The notes: generated by a model not told the origin, from the letters alone. Shown: positions 26,292 to 34,652, counted from the stretch's first letter. The stretch: 64,000 nt of DNA from Planotetraspora sp. A-T 1434 (GCF_025420585.1 NZ_JAOEGB010000002.1:1-64000), one strand, 5' to 3'. Numbers and translations: made by a program.

Positions 26292-27815
26292 TTGAGCACT
26301 TTTGAGCAAGAGGTTGGCGCGCCCGCCGGGACGCCGGGCGTCAGCCGCCTCCGCAAGGACGCCGTCGGCCTCGTCGGCGTGATCTTCATGGCGGTCGCCA
26401 CCGCCGCCCCAATCACCGCCATGACCGGCAACGTCCCCATCGCCGTCGGCTTCGGCAACGGACTGGGTGCCCCGGCGGGCTACCTCTTCGCGACCATCGT
26501 TTTGACCATCTTCTCGGTGGGCTACGTCGCGATGGCCAAGCACATCACCTCGGCCGGGGCGTTCTACGGCTACATCTCGCACGGCCTCGGCCAGGTCGTC
26601 GGCATGGTGGCGGGCCTGCTCGCCACCATGGCGTACGTCGTGTTCGAAGCGTCCATCATCGGGTTCTTCGCCTACTCGGCCAACGACACGTTCAAGACCC
26701 TCGCGCACGTGGACATCCACTGGCTGTGGTTCGCGCTACTCGGCCTCGCGCTCAACGCCGTGCTGACCTACTTCGACATCAACCTGACCGCCAAGGTGCT
26801 CGGCGTCTTCCTCGTCACCGAAATCCTCATGCTCGGCCTCACGGCCACCGTGACGCTGTTCCACGGAGGCGGCCCGGACGGGCTGATGGTCTCGTCCATC
26901 AACCCGGTGAACGCCTTCACGACGAACGGCCTCGCGGCGGGCGCGGTCGGGCTCGGGCTGTTCATGTGCTTCTGGTCGTGGGTCGGCTTCGAGTCCACCG
27001 CGATGTACGGCGAGGAGTCACGCGACCCCAAGCGGATCGTTCCCAGGGCGACGCTGGTCTCCGTGGTGGGCATCGGCCTGTTCTACACCTTCGTCTCCTG
27101 GATGGTCGTCGCGGCCAACGGCGTGAAGGCGCCGGAGATCGCCGCCAAGGAGTTCGCCGGGATCTTCTTCAACCCGACCGGGGAACTCGTCGGCGTGTGG
27201 GCCGTGGACCTCTTCAAAGTGCTGATCCTGACCGGGTCGTTCGCCTGCTCGATGGCGTTCCACAACTGCGCCTCGCGCTACCTGTACGCGCTGGGCCGGG
27301 AGGACCTGATCCCCGGCACCGGCCGCACGCTCGGGGCCACGCACCCCAGGCACGGCTCCCCGCACATCGCCGGGTTCGCGCAGACGGCGATCTCCGTCGT
27401 CATCGTCCTGGCGTTCTTCTTCGCCGGCATGGACCCGTACATCCACATCTACACGCTGCTCGCGGTGCTCGGCACGCTGGCCATCCTCATTGTGCAGTCG
27501 CTGTGCTCGTTCGCCGTGATCGGCTACTTCCACGTCAAGAAGAAGCACCCGGAGACGGCCAACATCTGGCGCACGCTCCTCGCCCCGCTTGGCGGCGGCC
27601 TCGCGATGATCTACGTGGTCCTGCTGCTCTTCCAGAACCAGGAGGCCGCGGCCGGCGACGCCTCCAAGAGCCTGTTTTTCACGCTCATCCCGTGGATCGT
27701 GGTCGGCTTCGCCGCCCTCGGAGCCGGGCTGGCCCTCTACCTGAAGATCAGGAACCCGCTGAAGTTCGACATCATCGGCCGCATCGTCCTCGAGGACACG
27801 GTCGAGCGCGACTAG
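26292..27815 (+). CDS. APC-family amino acid permease
   Basis: 507 residues from a TTG start at 26292 (LSTFEQEVGAPAGTPG), which has an AAGGGAT ribosome site; an in-frame ATG at 26223 would lie in the palindromic promoter region. The APC core is clear: 'LRKDAVGLVGVIFMAVATAAPITAMTGNVP', 'ITSAGAFYGYISHGLGQVVGMVAG', 'MCFWSWVGFESTAMYGEESRDPKRIVPRA' and 'NCASRYLYALGREDLIPG'. About 12 transmembrane helices are expected. It should import an amino acid or amine by proton symport. It converges on rbsK with a 2-bp gap and has no enzyme partner. Confidence 0.9.
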   Translation: MSTFEQEVGAPAGTPGVSRLRKDAVGLVGVIFMAVATAAPITAMTGNVPIAVGFGNGLGAPAGYLFATIVLTIFSVGYVAMAKHITSAGAFYGYISHGLGQVVGMVAGLLATMAYVVFEASIIGFFAYSANDTFKTLAHVDIHWLWFALLGLALNAVLTYFDINLTAKVLGVFLVTEILMLGLTATVTLFHGGGPDGLMVSSINPVNAFTTNGLAAGAVGLGLFMCFWSWVGFESTAMYGEESRDPKRIVPRATLVSVVGIGLFYTFVSWMVVAANGVKAPEIAAKEFAGIFFNPTGELVGVWAVDLFKVLILTGSFACSMAFHNCASRYLYALGREDLIPGTGRTLGATHPRHGSPHIAGFAQTAISVVIVLAFFFAGMDPYIHIYTLLAVLGTLAILIVQSLCSFAVIGYFHVKKKHPETANIWRTLLAPLGGGLAMIYVVLLLFQNQEAAAGDASKSLFFTLIPWIVVGFAALGAGLALYLKIRNPLKFDIIGRIVLEDTVERD

Positions 27816-27817
27816 TT

Positions 27818-28702
27818 TCACGCGAGGGCGGCGTCGATCTCGGGACGGTGGGGCATGGACGTGCTCGCGCCCTCCCGCTGGACCGACAGCGCCGCGGCGG
27901 CGGAGGCGAACCTGAGCGCGTCCTCGGGGCAGAGCCCCTCGGTCCTCGCGACCGCGAGCGCCCCGGCGAACGTGTCCCCCGCCGCCGTGGTGTCCACGGC
28001 CTTCACCGGTACGGCGGGCGCCCAGAGGCGGGTGCCGTCGCGGGAGCCGTACAGCGCGCCCTTGGACCCCAGGGTGATGACGGCCTCCGGGACCCGGTCC
28101 AGGAGGGCCTCCAGGGCCGCGTCAGGGGCCGCCAGACCGGTGATCGCGGCCGCCTCGTGCTCGTTGGGCACGATGAGGCCCACCGCGTCGAGCAGCCCGC
28201 CCGGGAGCGGCACGACGGGCGCCGGGGTGAGGACCACCGGGACCCCGGCCACCGCGGCCACCCGCGCGGCCGCCACGACGGCCTCCATCGGCAGCTCCAG
28301 CTGGAGCAGGAGGGCGCCGGATCGCGCGATCACCTCGGCGTCCTCGGGGGTGGGGCCGGTCACGGCGCCGTTGGCCCCGGGCACAACGATGATCGAGTTG
28401 GCTCCGCTGTCCTGGACGACGATGTGGGCGATTCCCGACGGTCCGGGCGCCACCCGCAGGCGACCGGTGTCCACGCCCGAGCCGGCGAGCGCCGCCCGCA
28501 GGCCGGACCCGAAGGCGTCGTCGCCCACGGCGCCGATGAAGGCGACCTCCGCTCCCGCCCGCGCCGCGGCGATCGCCTGGTTGGCCCCCTTGCCTCCGGG
28601 GATCGTGCGGAAGGCCCGCCCCGTCACGGTCTCCCCAGGCTGGGGAGCCGTCGCGACGTAGGCCACCAGGTCCATGTTGGCGCTGCCGAATACCGAGATC
28701 AC
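27818..28702 (-). CDS. rbsK: Ribokinase (PfkB family)
   Basis: 294 residues. PfkB sugar-kinase motifs: the N-terminal 'VFGSANMDLVAYV' and 'IPGGKGANQAIAAARAGAEVAFIGAVGDDAFG', and the C-terminal 'VDTTAAGDTFAGALAVA' with the catalytic aspartate and anion hole (GAGD type, here AAGD). The length and 'GGKGANQA' box point to ribokinase rather than fructokinase. It phosphorylates ribose to ribose-5-phosphate in the cytoplasm. No ribose transporter is adjacent; the nearest Rbs-type ABC system is 8.5 kb away and appears to belong to another regulon. ATG start at 28702. Confidence 0.88.
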   Translation of the reverse strand: MISVFGSANMDLVAYVATAPQPGETVTGRAFRTIPGGKGANQAIAAARAGAEVAFIGAVGDDAFGSGLRAALAGSGVDTGRLRVAPGPSGIAHIVVQDSGANSIIVVPGANGAVTGPTPEDAEVIARSGALLLQLELPMEAVVAAARVAAVAGVPVVLTPAPVVPLPGGLLDAVGLIVPNEHEAAAITGLAAPDAALEALLDRVPEAVITLGSKGALYGSRDGTRLWAPAVPVKAVDTTAAGDTFAGALAVARTEGLCPEDALRFASAAAALSVQREGASTSMPHRPEIDAALA

Positions 28703-28854
28703 GAGCGTCCTTCCTCGAGCCCAGCCTGGAGCGCCCCGCCGTTCAGGGCCCCGGACACCGATCCTGCCGTGCGGCCCGGCCAGCCCATGTCCCAGCCCCC
28801 GCGTGCGGGCCGTACGGCTCGCTGATCACCCCTCGGCAACAAGCCGCGCGTTGG

Positions 28855-28885
28855 TTCTGCTATTCGAGCAGATTCGCCCTAGAAT
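28855..28885 (+). promoter_or_regulatory. Promoter -10 box with overlapping inverted repeat
   Basis: TAGAAT (28880-28885) is 8 bp before the GTG start of the CbiX-like gene, which fits a leaderless transcript. Just upstream TCTGCT (28855-28860) and AGCAGA (28867-28872) form an inverted repeat that would cover the promoter spacer, a possible operator. A canonical -35 box is not evident. Confidence 0.4.
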
Positions 28886-28893
28886 CCGCCGAT

Positions 28894-29748
28894 GTGAACG
28901 AAGGTCACGAGGAGCCGCCGAAGCTCCCAATCCGGGAGCGATCCTCCCGGCCCGGGACCGGCCGCCACCGACGGCCGCTACCGGCGAACCTGCCGCCGGA
29001 CGCGCCCGCTCTGGTCCTGGCGGTGCCCGGCAAGGCCGAGGAGGTGGCGGCCGAGGTCGCCGCCATCGTACGGCTGGACAACCCCCAGATAGACCTTCGT
29101 CTCGTCTCGCTCGGCGACGGCGGCGCCGACCTGACCCAGGAGTTCACCACCATCGCCGCGGAGCGCCCCTCCGACGGGCCGGCCGCCGTGGTGGTCCCCC
29201 TCGTCACCGGGCCCCACCCGCGGGTCCTGCGGGCCGTACGGGACGCCGTGAGGCAGAGCGAGGCGGCCGTCAAGATCACCGAGCCGCTGGGGCCGCATCC
29301 GCTGCTGGCGGAGGCGCTGCACGTCCGGCTGTCGGAGGCGGGCCTCGCCCGCGCGGACCGCATGCGGCTGTTCAACGTCACGTCGCCGGTCGACGGGATC
29401 ATCGTCGCGACCGCGGGCGGCGACGAAGCCGCGCGTGGGGCCGACGCGACCGCCGTGCTGCTCGCGGCCCGGCTGACGCTTCCGGTCGTCCCGGCGGCGC
29501 TGGACGGCGTGCCGACCGTGCGGGACGCCGCCGAGCGGCTGCGTAAGATCGGCGCCAACCGGCTGGCCATGGTGCCCTACGTCATCGGGCCGGAGACCGA
29601 CCAGGAGCGGATCACGGCCGCGGCCGAGGCCATCGGGGCGGGCTGCGCCGCGGCGCTGGGGGCCCATGAGGCCGTCGCCCGGATGGTGTGCGTGCGCTAC
29701 GGGGCGACGTTCGGAGGGTTCGAGGACTTCGACGACCTGGCGGAGTAG
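28894..29748 (+). CDS. CbiX-like sirohydrochlorin chelatase family protein
   Basis: 284 residues with two chelatase-like halves. The first has 'APALVLAVPGKAEEVAAEVAAIVRLDNPQIDLRLVSL' and 'AAVVVPLVTGPHPRVLRAVRDAV'; the second has 'GIIVATAGGDEAARGADATAVLLAARL' and 'NRLAMVPYVIGPETDQERI'. Single histidines (TGPHP, LGPHP) stand where CbiX/SirB enzymes bind metal, while a second active-site histidine is not obvious, so activity is uncertain. The family inserts Co, Ni or Fe into sirohydrochlorin. The N-terminal 35 residues are basic and disordered. Likely leaderless GTG start. The stop codon is followed 6 bp later by repeat array C. Confidence 0.75.
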   Translation: MNEGHEEPPKLPIRERSSRPGTGRHRRPLPANLPPDAPALVLAVPGKAEEVAAEVAAIVRLDNPQIDLRLVSLGDGGADLTQEFTTIAAERPSDGPAAVVVPLVTGPHPRVLRAVRDAVRQSEAAVKITEPLGPHPLLAEALHVRLSEAGLARADRMRLFNVTSPVDGIIVATAGGDEAARGADATAVLLAARLTLPVVPAALDGVPTVRDAAERLRKIGANRLAMVPYVIGPETDQERITAAAEAIGAGCAAALGAHEAVARMVCVRYGATFGGFEDFDDLAE

Positions 29749-29754
29749 GGCGCG

Positions 29755-29901
29755 GTGCATGATCACCACTGAGGTCGTCGCGGCTCAGCGGGCGTTCATG
29801 GGAAACCGTGCATGATCACGCAGAGGGTGGACGCAGGTAGGGATGGCTCTGCGGGAGCCTGTGCATGATCACGCACGGGGAGGGGGTGCGTGATCATGCA
29901 C
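29755..29901. repeat. 53-bp phased repeat array C with a perfect 16-bp hairpin
   Basis: Three GTGCATGATCAC copies stand at 29755-29766, 29808-29819 and 29861-29872, each exactly 53 bp apart, and one inverted copy lies at 29890-29901. The last two are part of a perfect 16-bp inverted repeat: GTGCATGATCACGCAC (29861-29876) and GTGCGTGATCATGCAC (29886-29901) around a 9-nt G-rich loop. The array begins 6 bp after the stop codon of the CbiX-like gene and lies between convergent genes. TCCC and CTGCG submotifs in the intervening 41 bp match arrays A and B on the opposite strand. Confidence 0.93.
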
Positions 29902-29905
29902 CGGC

Positions 29906-29952
29906 AACTGGGCGACTCGGCAAACTGGGTATCTCAGTAACTGGGCAACTGG
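29906..29952 (+). repeat. Short degenerate AACTGGG repeats
   Basis: AACTGGG occurs at 29906-29912, 29923-29929 and 29939-29945, followed by AACTGG at 29947-29952. The steps are 17, 16 and 8 bp. It directly follows the hairpin of array C and precedes the end of the DUF2203 gene; no function can be assigned. Confidence 0.5.
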
Positions 29953-29968
29953 TATCTGGGTAACGGGG

Positions 29969-30331
29969 TTATGGGAGTGGGCGGCGGGCCGTGAAGCCGA
30001 GCTCGCTGCGGTGGTACCACCCCAGCTCGGTCTCCCCCTCGATCCAGCAGAGCCGGACCGAGACGCCGTCGAGGACGGACGGGAAGTCGATCAGCAAGGG
30101 CGCCGTTCCCTTGATTTCCATGCCTTGTGCGGCGAACCAGCTGAGGAGCTCGTCGATCCGGGCCTCGAGCGCCTTGGACTCGGGGAGCCCGCCGATGGCG
30201 GAGACCCCCGACTGTTTCAGGTCATAGGTGAGCTCGGCCAGGTCGGCCCTGACGGCCACCAGCTCCCGGACGTGTTCGAGCACCGTTGGCATGATTGCCT
30301 TGGCCTCGTCTACGGTGAAGATCCTGTCCAC
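29969..30331 (-). CDS. DUF2203 family protein
   Basis: 120 residues. 'RIFTVDEAKAIMPTVLEHVRELVAVRADL' at the N-terminus, 'LEARIDELLSWFAAQGMEIKG' in the middle and 'GVSVRLCWIEGETELGWYHRSELGFTARRPL' at the end match the DUF2203 pattern (a paired helical region followed by a W-rich beta tail). The family is widespread, has no established function, and is probably cytoplasmic. ATG start at 30331. Convergent with the CbiX-like gene, with array C in the gap. A separate operon from the alcohol dehydrogenase that ends 66 bp upstream. Confidence 0.8.
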   Translation of the reverse strand: MDRIFTVDEAKAIMPTVLEHVRELVAVRADLAELTYDLKQSGVSAIGGLPESKALEARIDELLSWFAAQGMEIKGTAPLLIDFPSVLDGVSVRLCWIEGETELGWYHRSELGFTARRPLP

Positions 30332-30397
30332 CTCCCGGACGCCATCGCGTCGCGACAGTGCGTAGTGTGATTGACGGCTGCCATGATCAACGGACGA

Positions 30398-31408
30398 TCA
30401 GGGGACGAGCACCGCCCTGCCGAGGACGCGCCCCGCGGCCACCTCGTCCAGCGCGTGGGCGACCTCCTCGAGGGGGAACCGGCGGACCTCCAGCCGGATC
30501 CGGTCCCGCGCCGCGAGATTCATCAGCTCGGTCAGCTCGGTGTGGGTGCCGATCTGGTTGCCCAGCACGGTGAGCTCCCGGTTGATCATGTCGAGGAAGT
30601 CGATGTGCGTCCCGCCGCCGTAGCCGACGATGGAGTACACGCCGCCCTTGCGGAGGGCCGCCAGCGCCTCCCGGGGGACGTCGTGCTCTCCCACCAGGTC
30701 GAGCACCGCGTCGACGCCCCCGGTCCGCGCGACCATGTCGGCCACGCTCTCGAAGACCGCGTCGGGGCCGAACGTCTCGGCCCACTTGAGCCGCTCGGCG
30801 CTGTTGTCCACGACGACCACCCGCGCGGTCGTGTAGAGCCGCAGCAACTGGATCGCGAGGTGCCCAAGGCCGCCGAAGCCGATCATGGCGACCGTACTGC
30901 CGGGGCGCAGGTGCGGCGCCAGCCGCTTGACCGCGTGGATCGCGGTCAGCCCGGCGTCCGCGTGTGGGGCCATCGCGGCGGGGTCGGCGCCGGCGGGCAG
31001 CTTCACCAGGGAGCGGGCGCTGGTCAGCATGTACTCGGCGTAGCCGCCGCCCCAGCCGTCCACGCCGGGGAAGCGCCAGGTCGGGCAGTGCATGTCGTCG
31101 CCCGACCGGCATGCCGTACAGAACCCGCAGGTGACGGCGGGATGGACGATCACCGGGTCGCCGGGGGCGAGCCAGCTCACCGCCGACCCGACCTCGGCGA
31201 CGTATCCGGCGTTCTCGTGCCCCAGCGTGTACGGCAGGACCGGATGGAACGCGTCGGCGAGCTGACCTTCCAGGATGTGCAGGTCGGTCCGGCAGATGCC
31301 GGCCCCGGCGATCCGCACCACCACGTCGAGGGGATGGGCGACCACCGGCTCCGGCACCTCGGTCACGTGGACCGGGGTGTGGTACTCGATGACCTGCACG
31401 GCCTTCAC
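30398..31408 (-). CDS. Zinc-dependent alcohol dehydrogenase
   Basis: 336-residue medium-chain dehydrogenase. Catalytic zinc residues are the Cys in GICRTDLH, the GHE histidine ('LGHENAGYVAEVG') and a later Cys/Asp. The structural zinc knot CGFCTACRSGDDMHC is complete. NAD(P) is bound by GFGGLGHLAIQL. It should interconvert an alcohol and aldehyde in the cytoplasm. The GTG start at 31408 overlaps the aldehyde dehydrogenase stop codon by 4 bp, so the two act as an alcohol-to-aldehyde-to-acid pair at the end of the sugar-ABC operon. Sequence features are closest to propanol- or aryl-alcohol-type enzymes; substrate unknown. Confidence 0.92.
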   Translation of the reverse strand: MKAVQVIEYHTPVHVTEVPEPVVAHPLDVVVRIAGAGICRTDLHILEGQLADAFHPVLPYTLGHENAGYVAEVGSAVSWLAPGDPVIVHPAVTCGFCTACRSGDDMHCPTWRFPGVDGWGGGYAEYMLTSARSLVKLPAGADPAAMAPHADAGLTAIHAVKRLAPHLRPGSTVAMIGFGGLGHLAIQLLRLYTTARVVVVDNSAERLKWAETFGPDAVFESVADMVARTGGVDAVLDLVGEHDVPREALAALRKGGVYSIVGYGGGTHIDFLDMINRELTVLGNQIGTHTELTELMNLAARDRIRLEVRRFPLEEVAHALDEVAAGRVLGRAVLVP

Positions 31409-32802
31409 GACGAGACCTCCCAGGTGAGCGGGGCGCGCTGGATGCCGATCCAGCGGCGCTGGGTGAACTCGTCGATGTCCTCCTCGCCCGTGGGACGGCC
31501 CATCGCGTCGTTCACGTGGACCATCCCGGAGCGGACCCGCTCGGCGAAGGCGAGACCGCGCATGAGGTCGCCCGTGTAGACCGAGTTGACCAGGGCGGGG
31601 CACCGGTTGGTCAGCTCCAGGGCCTCCTCTTCGGACGATACGACCGTGATCGCCGCGACCGGCCCGAAGGTCTCCTCGGTGAACAGCGGCATGTCCGGGG
31701 TGACTCCGGTGACCACCGCCGGCCGGTAGAACAGGCCGTCGTGCGTGCCGCCCTCGACCAGCCGCGCGCCCATCTTCACCGACCGGGCCACCAGGTCGTC
31801 GACCCGGTCCCGCTGGCCTTCGCTGATCATGGGGCCGAGCCGCACGCCGGCGTCGAACGGGTCGCCCACGGTCAGCGCGCGGGCCTTGGCCACGAGCGCG
31901 TCCGTGTACGCGTCCGCGACCGACTCGTGGACGATGTGGCGGCCGGCCGTGATGCACGTCTGGCCCTGGAACTCGAACGACGCCCACGCGCCGCAGGAGG
32001 CCGCGGCCTCGACGTCGGCGTCGTCGAGCACGACGAGCGCGTTGTCGCCGCCCAGCTCCAGGCTGGTGCGCTTGAAGTCGCGGGCGGCGATCCGCGCCAT
32101 CAGGCGGCCGATCTCGGTCGAGCCGGTGAAGTGGATCATCGCGACGTCGGGGTGCGCCGCCAGTGGCTCGCCGGCGTCGGGACCGTCGCCGGTCACGAGG
32201 TTGATCACGCCCGGGGGCGCTCCGGCCTCCTCCAGCACCTCCACGAGCAGCTGGCCGCCCGCGATCGGGGTGAGCTCGGCCGGCTTGAGCACGACCGTGT
32301 TGCCGAGCGCCAGCGCGGGGCCCAGGGGGCGGAGCGCGAGGACGATGGGGAAGTTCCACGGGATGATCGCGGCGACGACGCCGAGCGGGACGCGCTGGTT
32401 CAGGATGAGCTTGCCGGGCTTGAACGCCGGGAGCAGGTCGCCGCCGGCGCGCCTGGCCAGCGAGGCCGACTCGAGGAACTTGCCGATCGCGGCGTTGATC
32501 TCGCCCCTGGCCTTGCCGCGGACCCCTCCGGTCTCGCGCATCAGCATCTCTTCGAACTCGTCGGCGCGCCGCTCCAGGATCGCCGCCGCGCGGCGCAGCA
32601 CCGCGGCGCGTTCCTCGCCGAGTAGCGCCGCCCACGCGGGCTGTGCCCGTACGGCGGCCGCCACGGCCCTGTCCACGTCGGCGGCGTCACCCAGGGCGTA
32701 CGTGCCGATCTCGGCGCCAGTGGCCTTCTCGGTCACGGGCGCGGTGGCCGCTCCGGGGACCCAGGAGCCGTCGATGTAGTGCCTGCCGTCGGAGATTCTC
32801 AT
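31405..32802 (-). CDS. NAD(P)-dependent aldehyde dehydrogenase (aryl-aldehyde type)
   Basis: 465 residues. ALDH motifs in order: 'NFPIVLALRPLGPALALGNTVVLKPAELTP', the Rossmann glycine FTGSTEIGR, catalytic Glu in SLELGGDNALVV, catalytic Cys in FQGQTCITAGR, and 'FTEETFGPVAAITVV'. The pattern around the active site resembles benzaldehyde and vanillin dehydrogenases more than succinate-semialdehyde enzymes, but this is only a weak substrate guide. It follows the MalG-like permease by 1 bp and overlaps the alcohol dehydrogenase start by 4 bp, so translation is probably coupled. Confidence 0.92.
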   Translation of the reverse strand: MRISDGRHYIDGSWVPGAATAPVTEKATGAEIGTYALGDAADVDRAVAAAVRAQPAWAALLGEERAAVLRRAAAILERRADEFEEMLMRETGGVRGKARGEINAAIGKFLESASLARRAGGDLLPAFKPGKLILNQRVPLGVVAAIIPWNFPIVLALRPLGPALALGNTVVLKPAELTPIAGGQLLVEVLEEAGAPPGVINLVTGDGPDAGEPLAAHPDVAMIHFTGSTEIGRLMARIAARDFKRTSLELGGDNALVVLDDADVEAAASCGAWASFEFQGQTCITAGRHIVHESVADAYTDALVAKARALTVGDPFDAGVRLGPMISEGQRDRVDDLVARSVKMGARLVEGGTHDGLFYRPAVVTGVTPDMPLFTEETFGPVAAITVVSSEEEALELTNRCPALVNSVYTGDLMRGLAFAERVRSGMVHVNDAMGRPTGEEDIDEFTQRRWIGIQRAPLTWEVSS

Positions 32803-32803
32803 T

Positions 32804-33646
32804 TTATTTGATTCCTCCTGCCGTGACCCCGGCGACCACGAGCCGCTGGGACCACAAGAACACGATCAAAGGAGGCAGCATGGCGAGCGTGGAGAACGCC
32901 ATCGCACCGCCCCAGTCGCTGGTGTTGGCGCCGAAGAAGCCCCACAGGCCCGTGGTCACCGGGCGCATGCTGTCCTCGGTCGCCAGCGTCAGCGCGAATA
33001 CCAGGTCGCCCCATCCCCACAGGAAGGCCAGCACGGCGACCGTCGCCAGCCCCGGCCGGGCGAGCGGCACGATGACCCGCAGGAACGCGCCGAACTCCGA
33101 GCACCCGTCGATGCGGGCCGCCTCCGAGAACTCCTTGGGGATGCGGGCGAAGGTCGGCCGCAGCAGCACGATCGCGTACGGCAACGCGAGCGTGGTGTCC
33201 GCGAGGATCAGCCCGATGTAGCTGTCGGTGAGGCCCAGCCGGCCGAAGATCACGAACAGCGGCGTGGCCAGCATGATGGCCGGGAACATGAGGCTGCTGA
33301 GGCTGAGCGTCATCAGCAGCGACTTGCCGCGCAGCCGGAGCTTCGCCAGCGCGTACGCCGCGGGGGCGGCCAGCGCCAGGGTCAGGAGCATCGTGCCGGT
33401 GGCCACCACGAAGCTGTTGAAGATGTAGCGGAGCACCCGCGGGTCGCCGAACACGCGGTCCACCCACGACGACAGGTCGATGTCGATGGGCACGATCTGC
33501 GGCGGCACCGCCCGGATCGCCGGCTGCGTCTTCACCGACGCGGTGACCATCCAGTAGATCGGGAACAGGTAGACGGCGACGAGGCCGATCCCGACGACGG
33601 TCGACCATCTGGCCGAGCGTCTGACCGTCCGGCTGCTAGGCGGCAT
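32804..33646 (-). CDS. CUT1 sugar ABC transporter permease, MalG-like
   Basis: 280 residues with about six membrane helices. The permease-ATPase coupling loop is 'EFSEAARIDGCSEFGAFLRVIVPLARPGLA' (EAAxxDG-x9-IxLP, about residues 190-215). N-terminal 'VAVYLFPIYWMVTASVKTQPA' and C-terminal 'FLWSQRLVVAGVTAGGIK' are typical of MalG/LacG proteins. It forms the channel with the MalF-like gene, whose end overlaps this start by 11 bp. No ATPase gene lies in this operon; an MsiK-type shared ATPase encoded elsewhere is the usual actinobacterial solution. Confidence 0.93.
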   Translation of the reverse strand: MPPSSRTVRRSARWSTVVGIGLVAVYLFPIYWMVTASVKTQPAIRAVPPQIVPIDIDLSSWVDRVFGDPRVLRYIFNSFVVATGTMLLTLALAAPAAYALAKLRLRGKSLLMTLSLSSLMFPAIMLATPLFVIFGRLGLTDSYIGLILADTTLALPYAIVLLRPTFARIPKEFSEAARIDGCSEFGAFLRVIVPLARPGLATVAVLAFLWGWGDLVFALTLATEDSMRPVTTGLWGFFGANTSDWGGAMAFSTLAMLPPLIVFLWSQRLVVAGVTAGGIK

Positions 33647-34622
33647 GATCCTCCTCCCTGCGAAGGGCGGCCAGGTAGAGCAGTGAGAGCACCAGCAGCA
33701 CCAGGAAGATCACGTTCAGCACGGCCGCGCCCTTGCCGAACAGGAACTGGAGGAACACCAGTTTGTAGGCGAGCGTCGGCAGCACCTCGCTGGCGTTGGC
33801 AGGACCGCCCTGCGTGGCGATCCAGATCAGGTCGAAGTTCTTGAACGTGAAGATCAGGCTGAGGATCGCGGCCGCCAGGAACGTCGGCCGCAGCAGCGGC
33901 ACGGTGATGTGGCGGAACCGCCGCCAGCCGGTCGCGCCGTCGATCTGCGCGGCCTCGTGCAGCGAGTGGGGGATGGCGGTGAGCCCGGCCAGCAGCGTCA
34001 CCATGGCGAACGGGATGCCGAGCCAGACCTGGATCCCGATGATGGCGGGCAGCGCCCACGTCCGGTCGGCCAGCCAGTACACCGGCTCGTGCTGGAGCCC
34101 CAGCAGCGAGAAGACCCAGTTGACGAACCCAGTCCTGCCGTCGAGCAGCCACCGGAACACCTCGGCGGAGACGACGATCGGGATCGCGTAGCCGATGAGG
34201 TAGAGCGAACGGGTCGCCGTCGCGCCCGGGAAGGAGCGGACATAGAACAGGGCGAGCGCCAGGCCGATCAGGAGTTGCAGGGCCACCGCCGCGAGCGCGT
34301 AGACGACCGAGTGGACGGCCGCGTCGACGAACTGGGAGTCGCCGAGCGCCTGCCGGTAGTTCTCCAGCCCGACCCACTGCCCGTCGCCGCTGAGCAGGTT
34401 GACCGCGGTGACGTCCTTGAAGGACGTCAGCACGTTGAGCACCATCGGGTAGGCCAGGAGCCCGGCCATGTACACCAGGGCGGGCAGGACGAACAGGTAC
34501 GGCGTCAGGGCGCGGCGGGCCGCCGCGCCCCTTCTCTTCGGGGAGGGCACGGCCGCCCGGGTGGGGGCCGTGCCCTTCTCGAAGGACGCGTCGTGCTTCA
34601 CGAAGGTCGTTTCCGGCTTCAT
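33636..34622 (-). CDS. CUT1 sugar ABC transporter permease, MalF-like
   Basis: 328 residues, about six membrane helices, with a cytoplasmic basic N-terminus of about 40 residues. The EAA loop is 'LHEAAQIDGATGWRRFRHITVPLLRPTF' near residues 215-243. 'ALTPYLFVLPALVYMAGLLAYPMVLN' and 'TQGGPANASEVLPTLAYKLVF' are standard MalF-type segments. Partner of the MalG-like protein. ATG start at 34622, 30 bp after the binding-protein stop codon. Confidence 0.93.
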   Translation of the reverse strand: MKPETTFVKHDASFEKGTAPTRAAVPSPKRRGAAARRALTPYLFVLPALVYMAGLLAYPMVLNVLTSFKDVTAVNLLSGDGQWVGLENYRQALGDSQFVDAAVHSVVYALAAVALQLLIGLALALFYVRSFPGATATRSLYLIGYAIPIVVSAEVFRWLLDGRTGFVNWVFSLLGLQHEPVYWLADRTWALPAIIGIQVWLGIPFAMVTLLAGLTAIPHSLHEAAQIDGATGWRRFRHITVPLLRPTFLAAAILSLIFTFKNFDLIWIATQGGPANASEVLPTLAYKLVFLQFLFGKGAAVLNVIFLVLLVLSLLYLAALRREEDHAA

Positions 34623-34652
34623 GAATTTCTTCGCATCATGCGTTGTTCCCTA

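Noticed and set aside
33639-33648. GCATGATC at the MalG-like start codon as a repeat copy
   Set aside because: Only 8 bp match, no second copy at 53 bp, and the ATG is the start codon of a gene.
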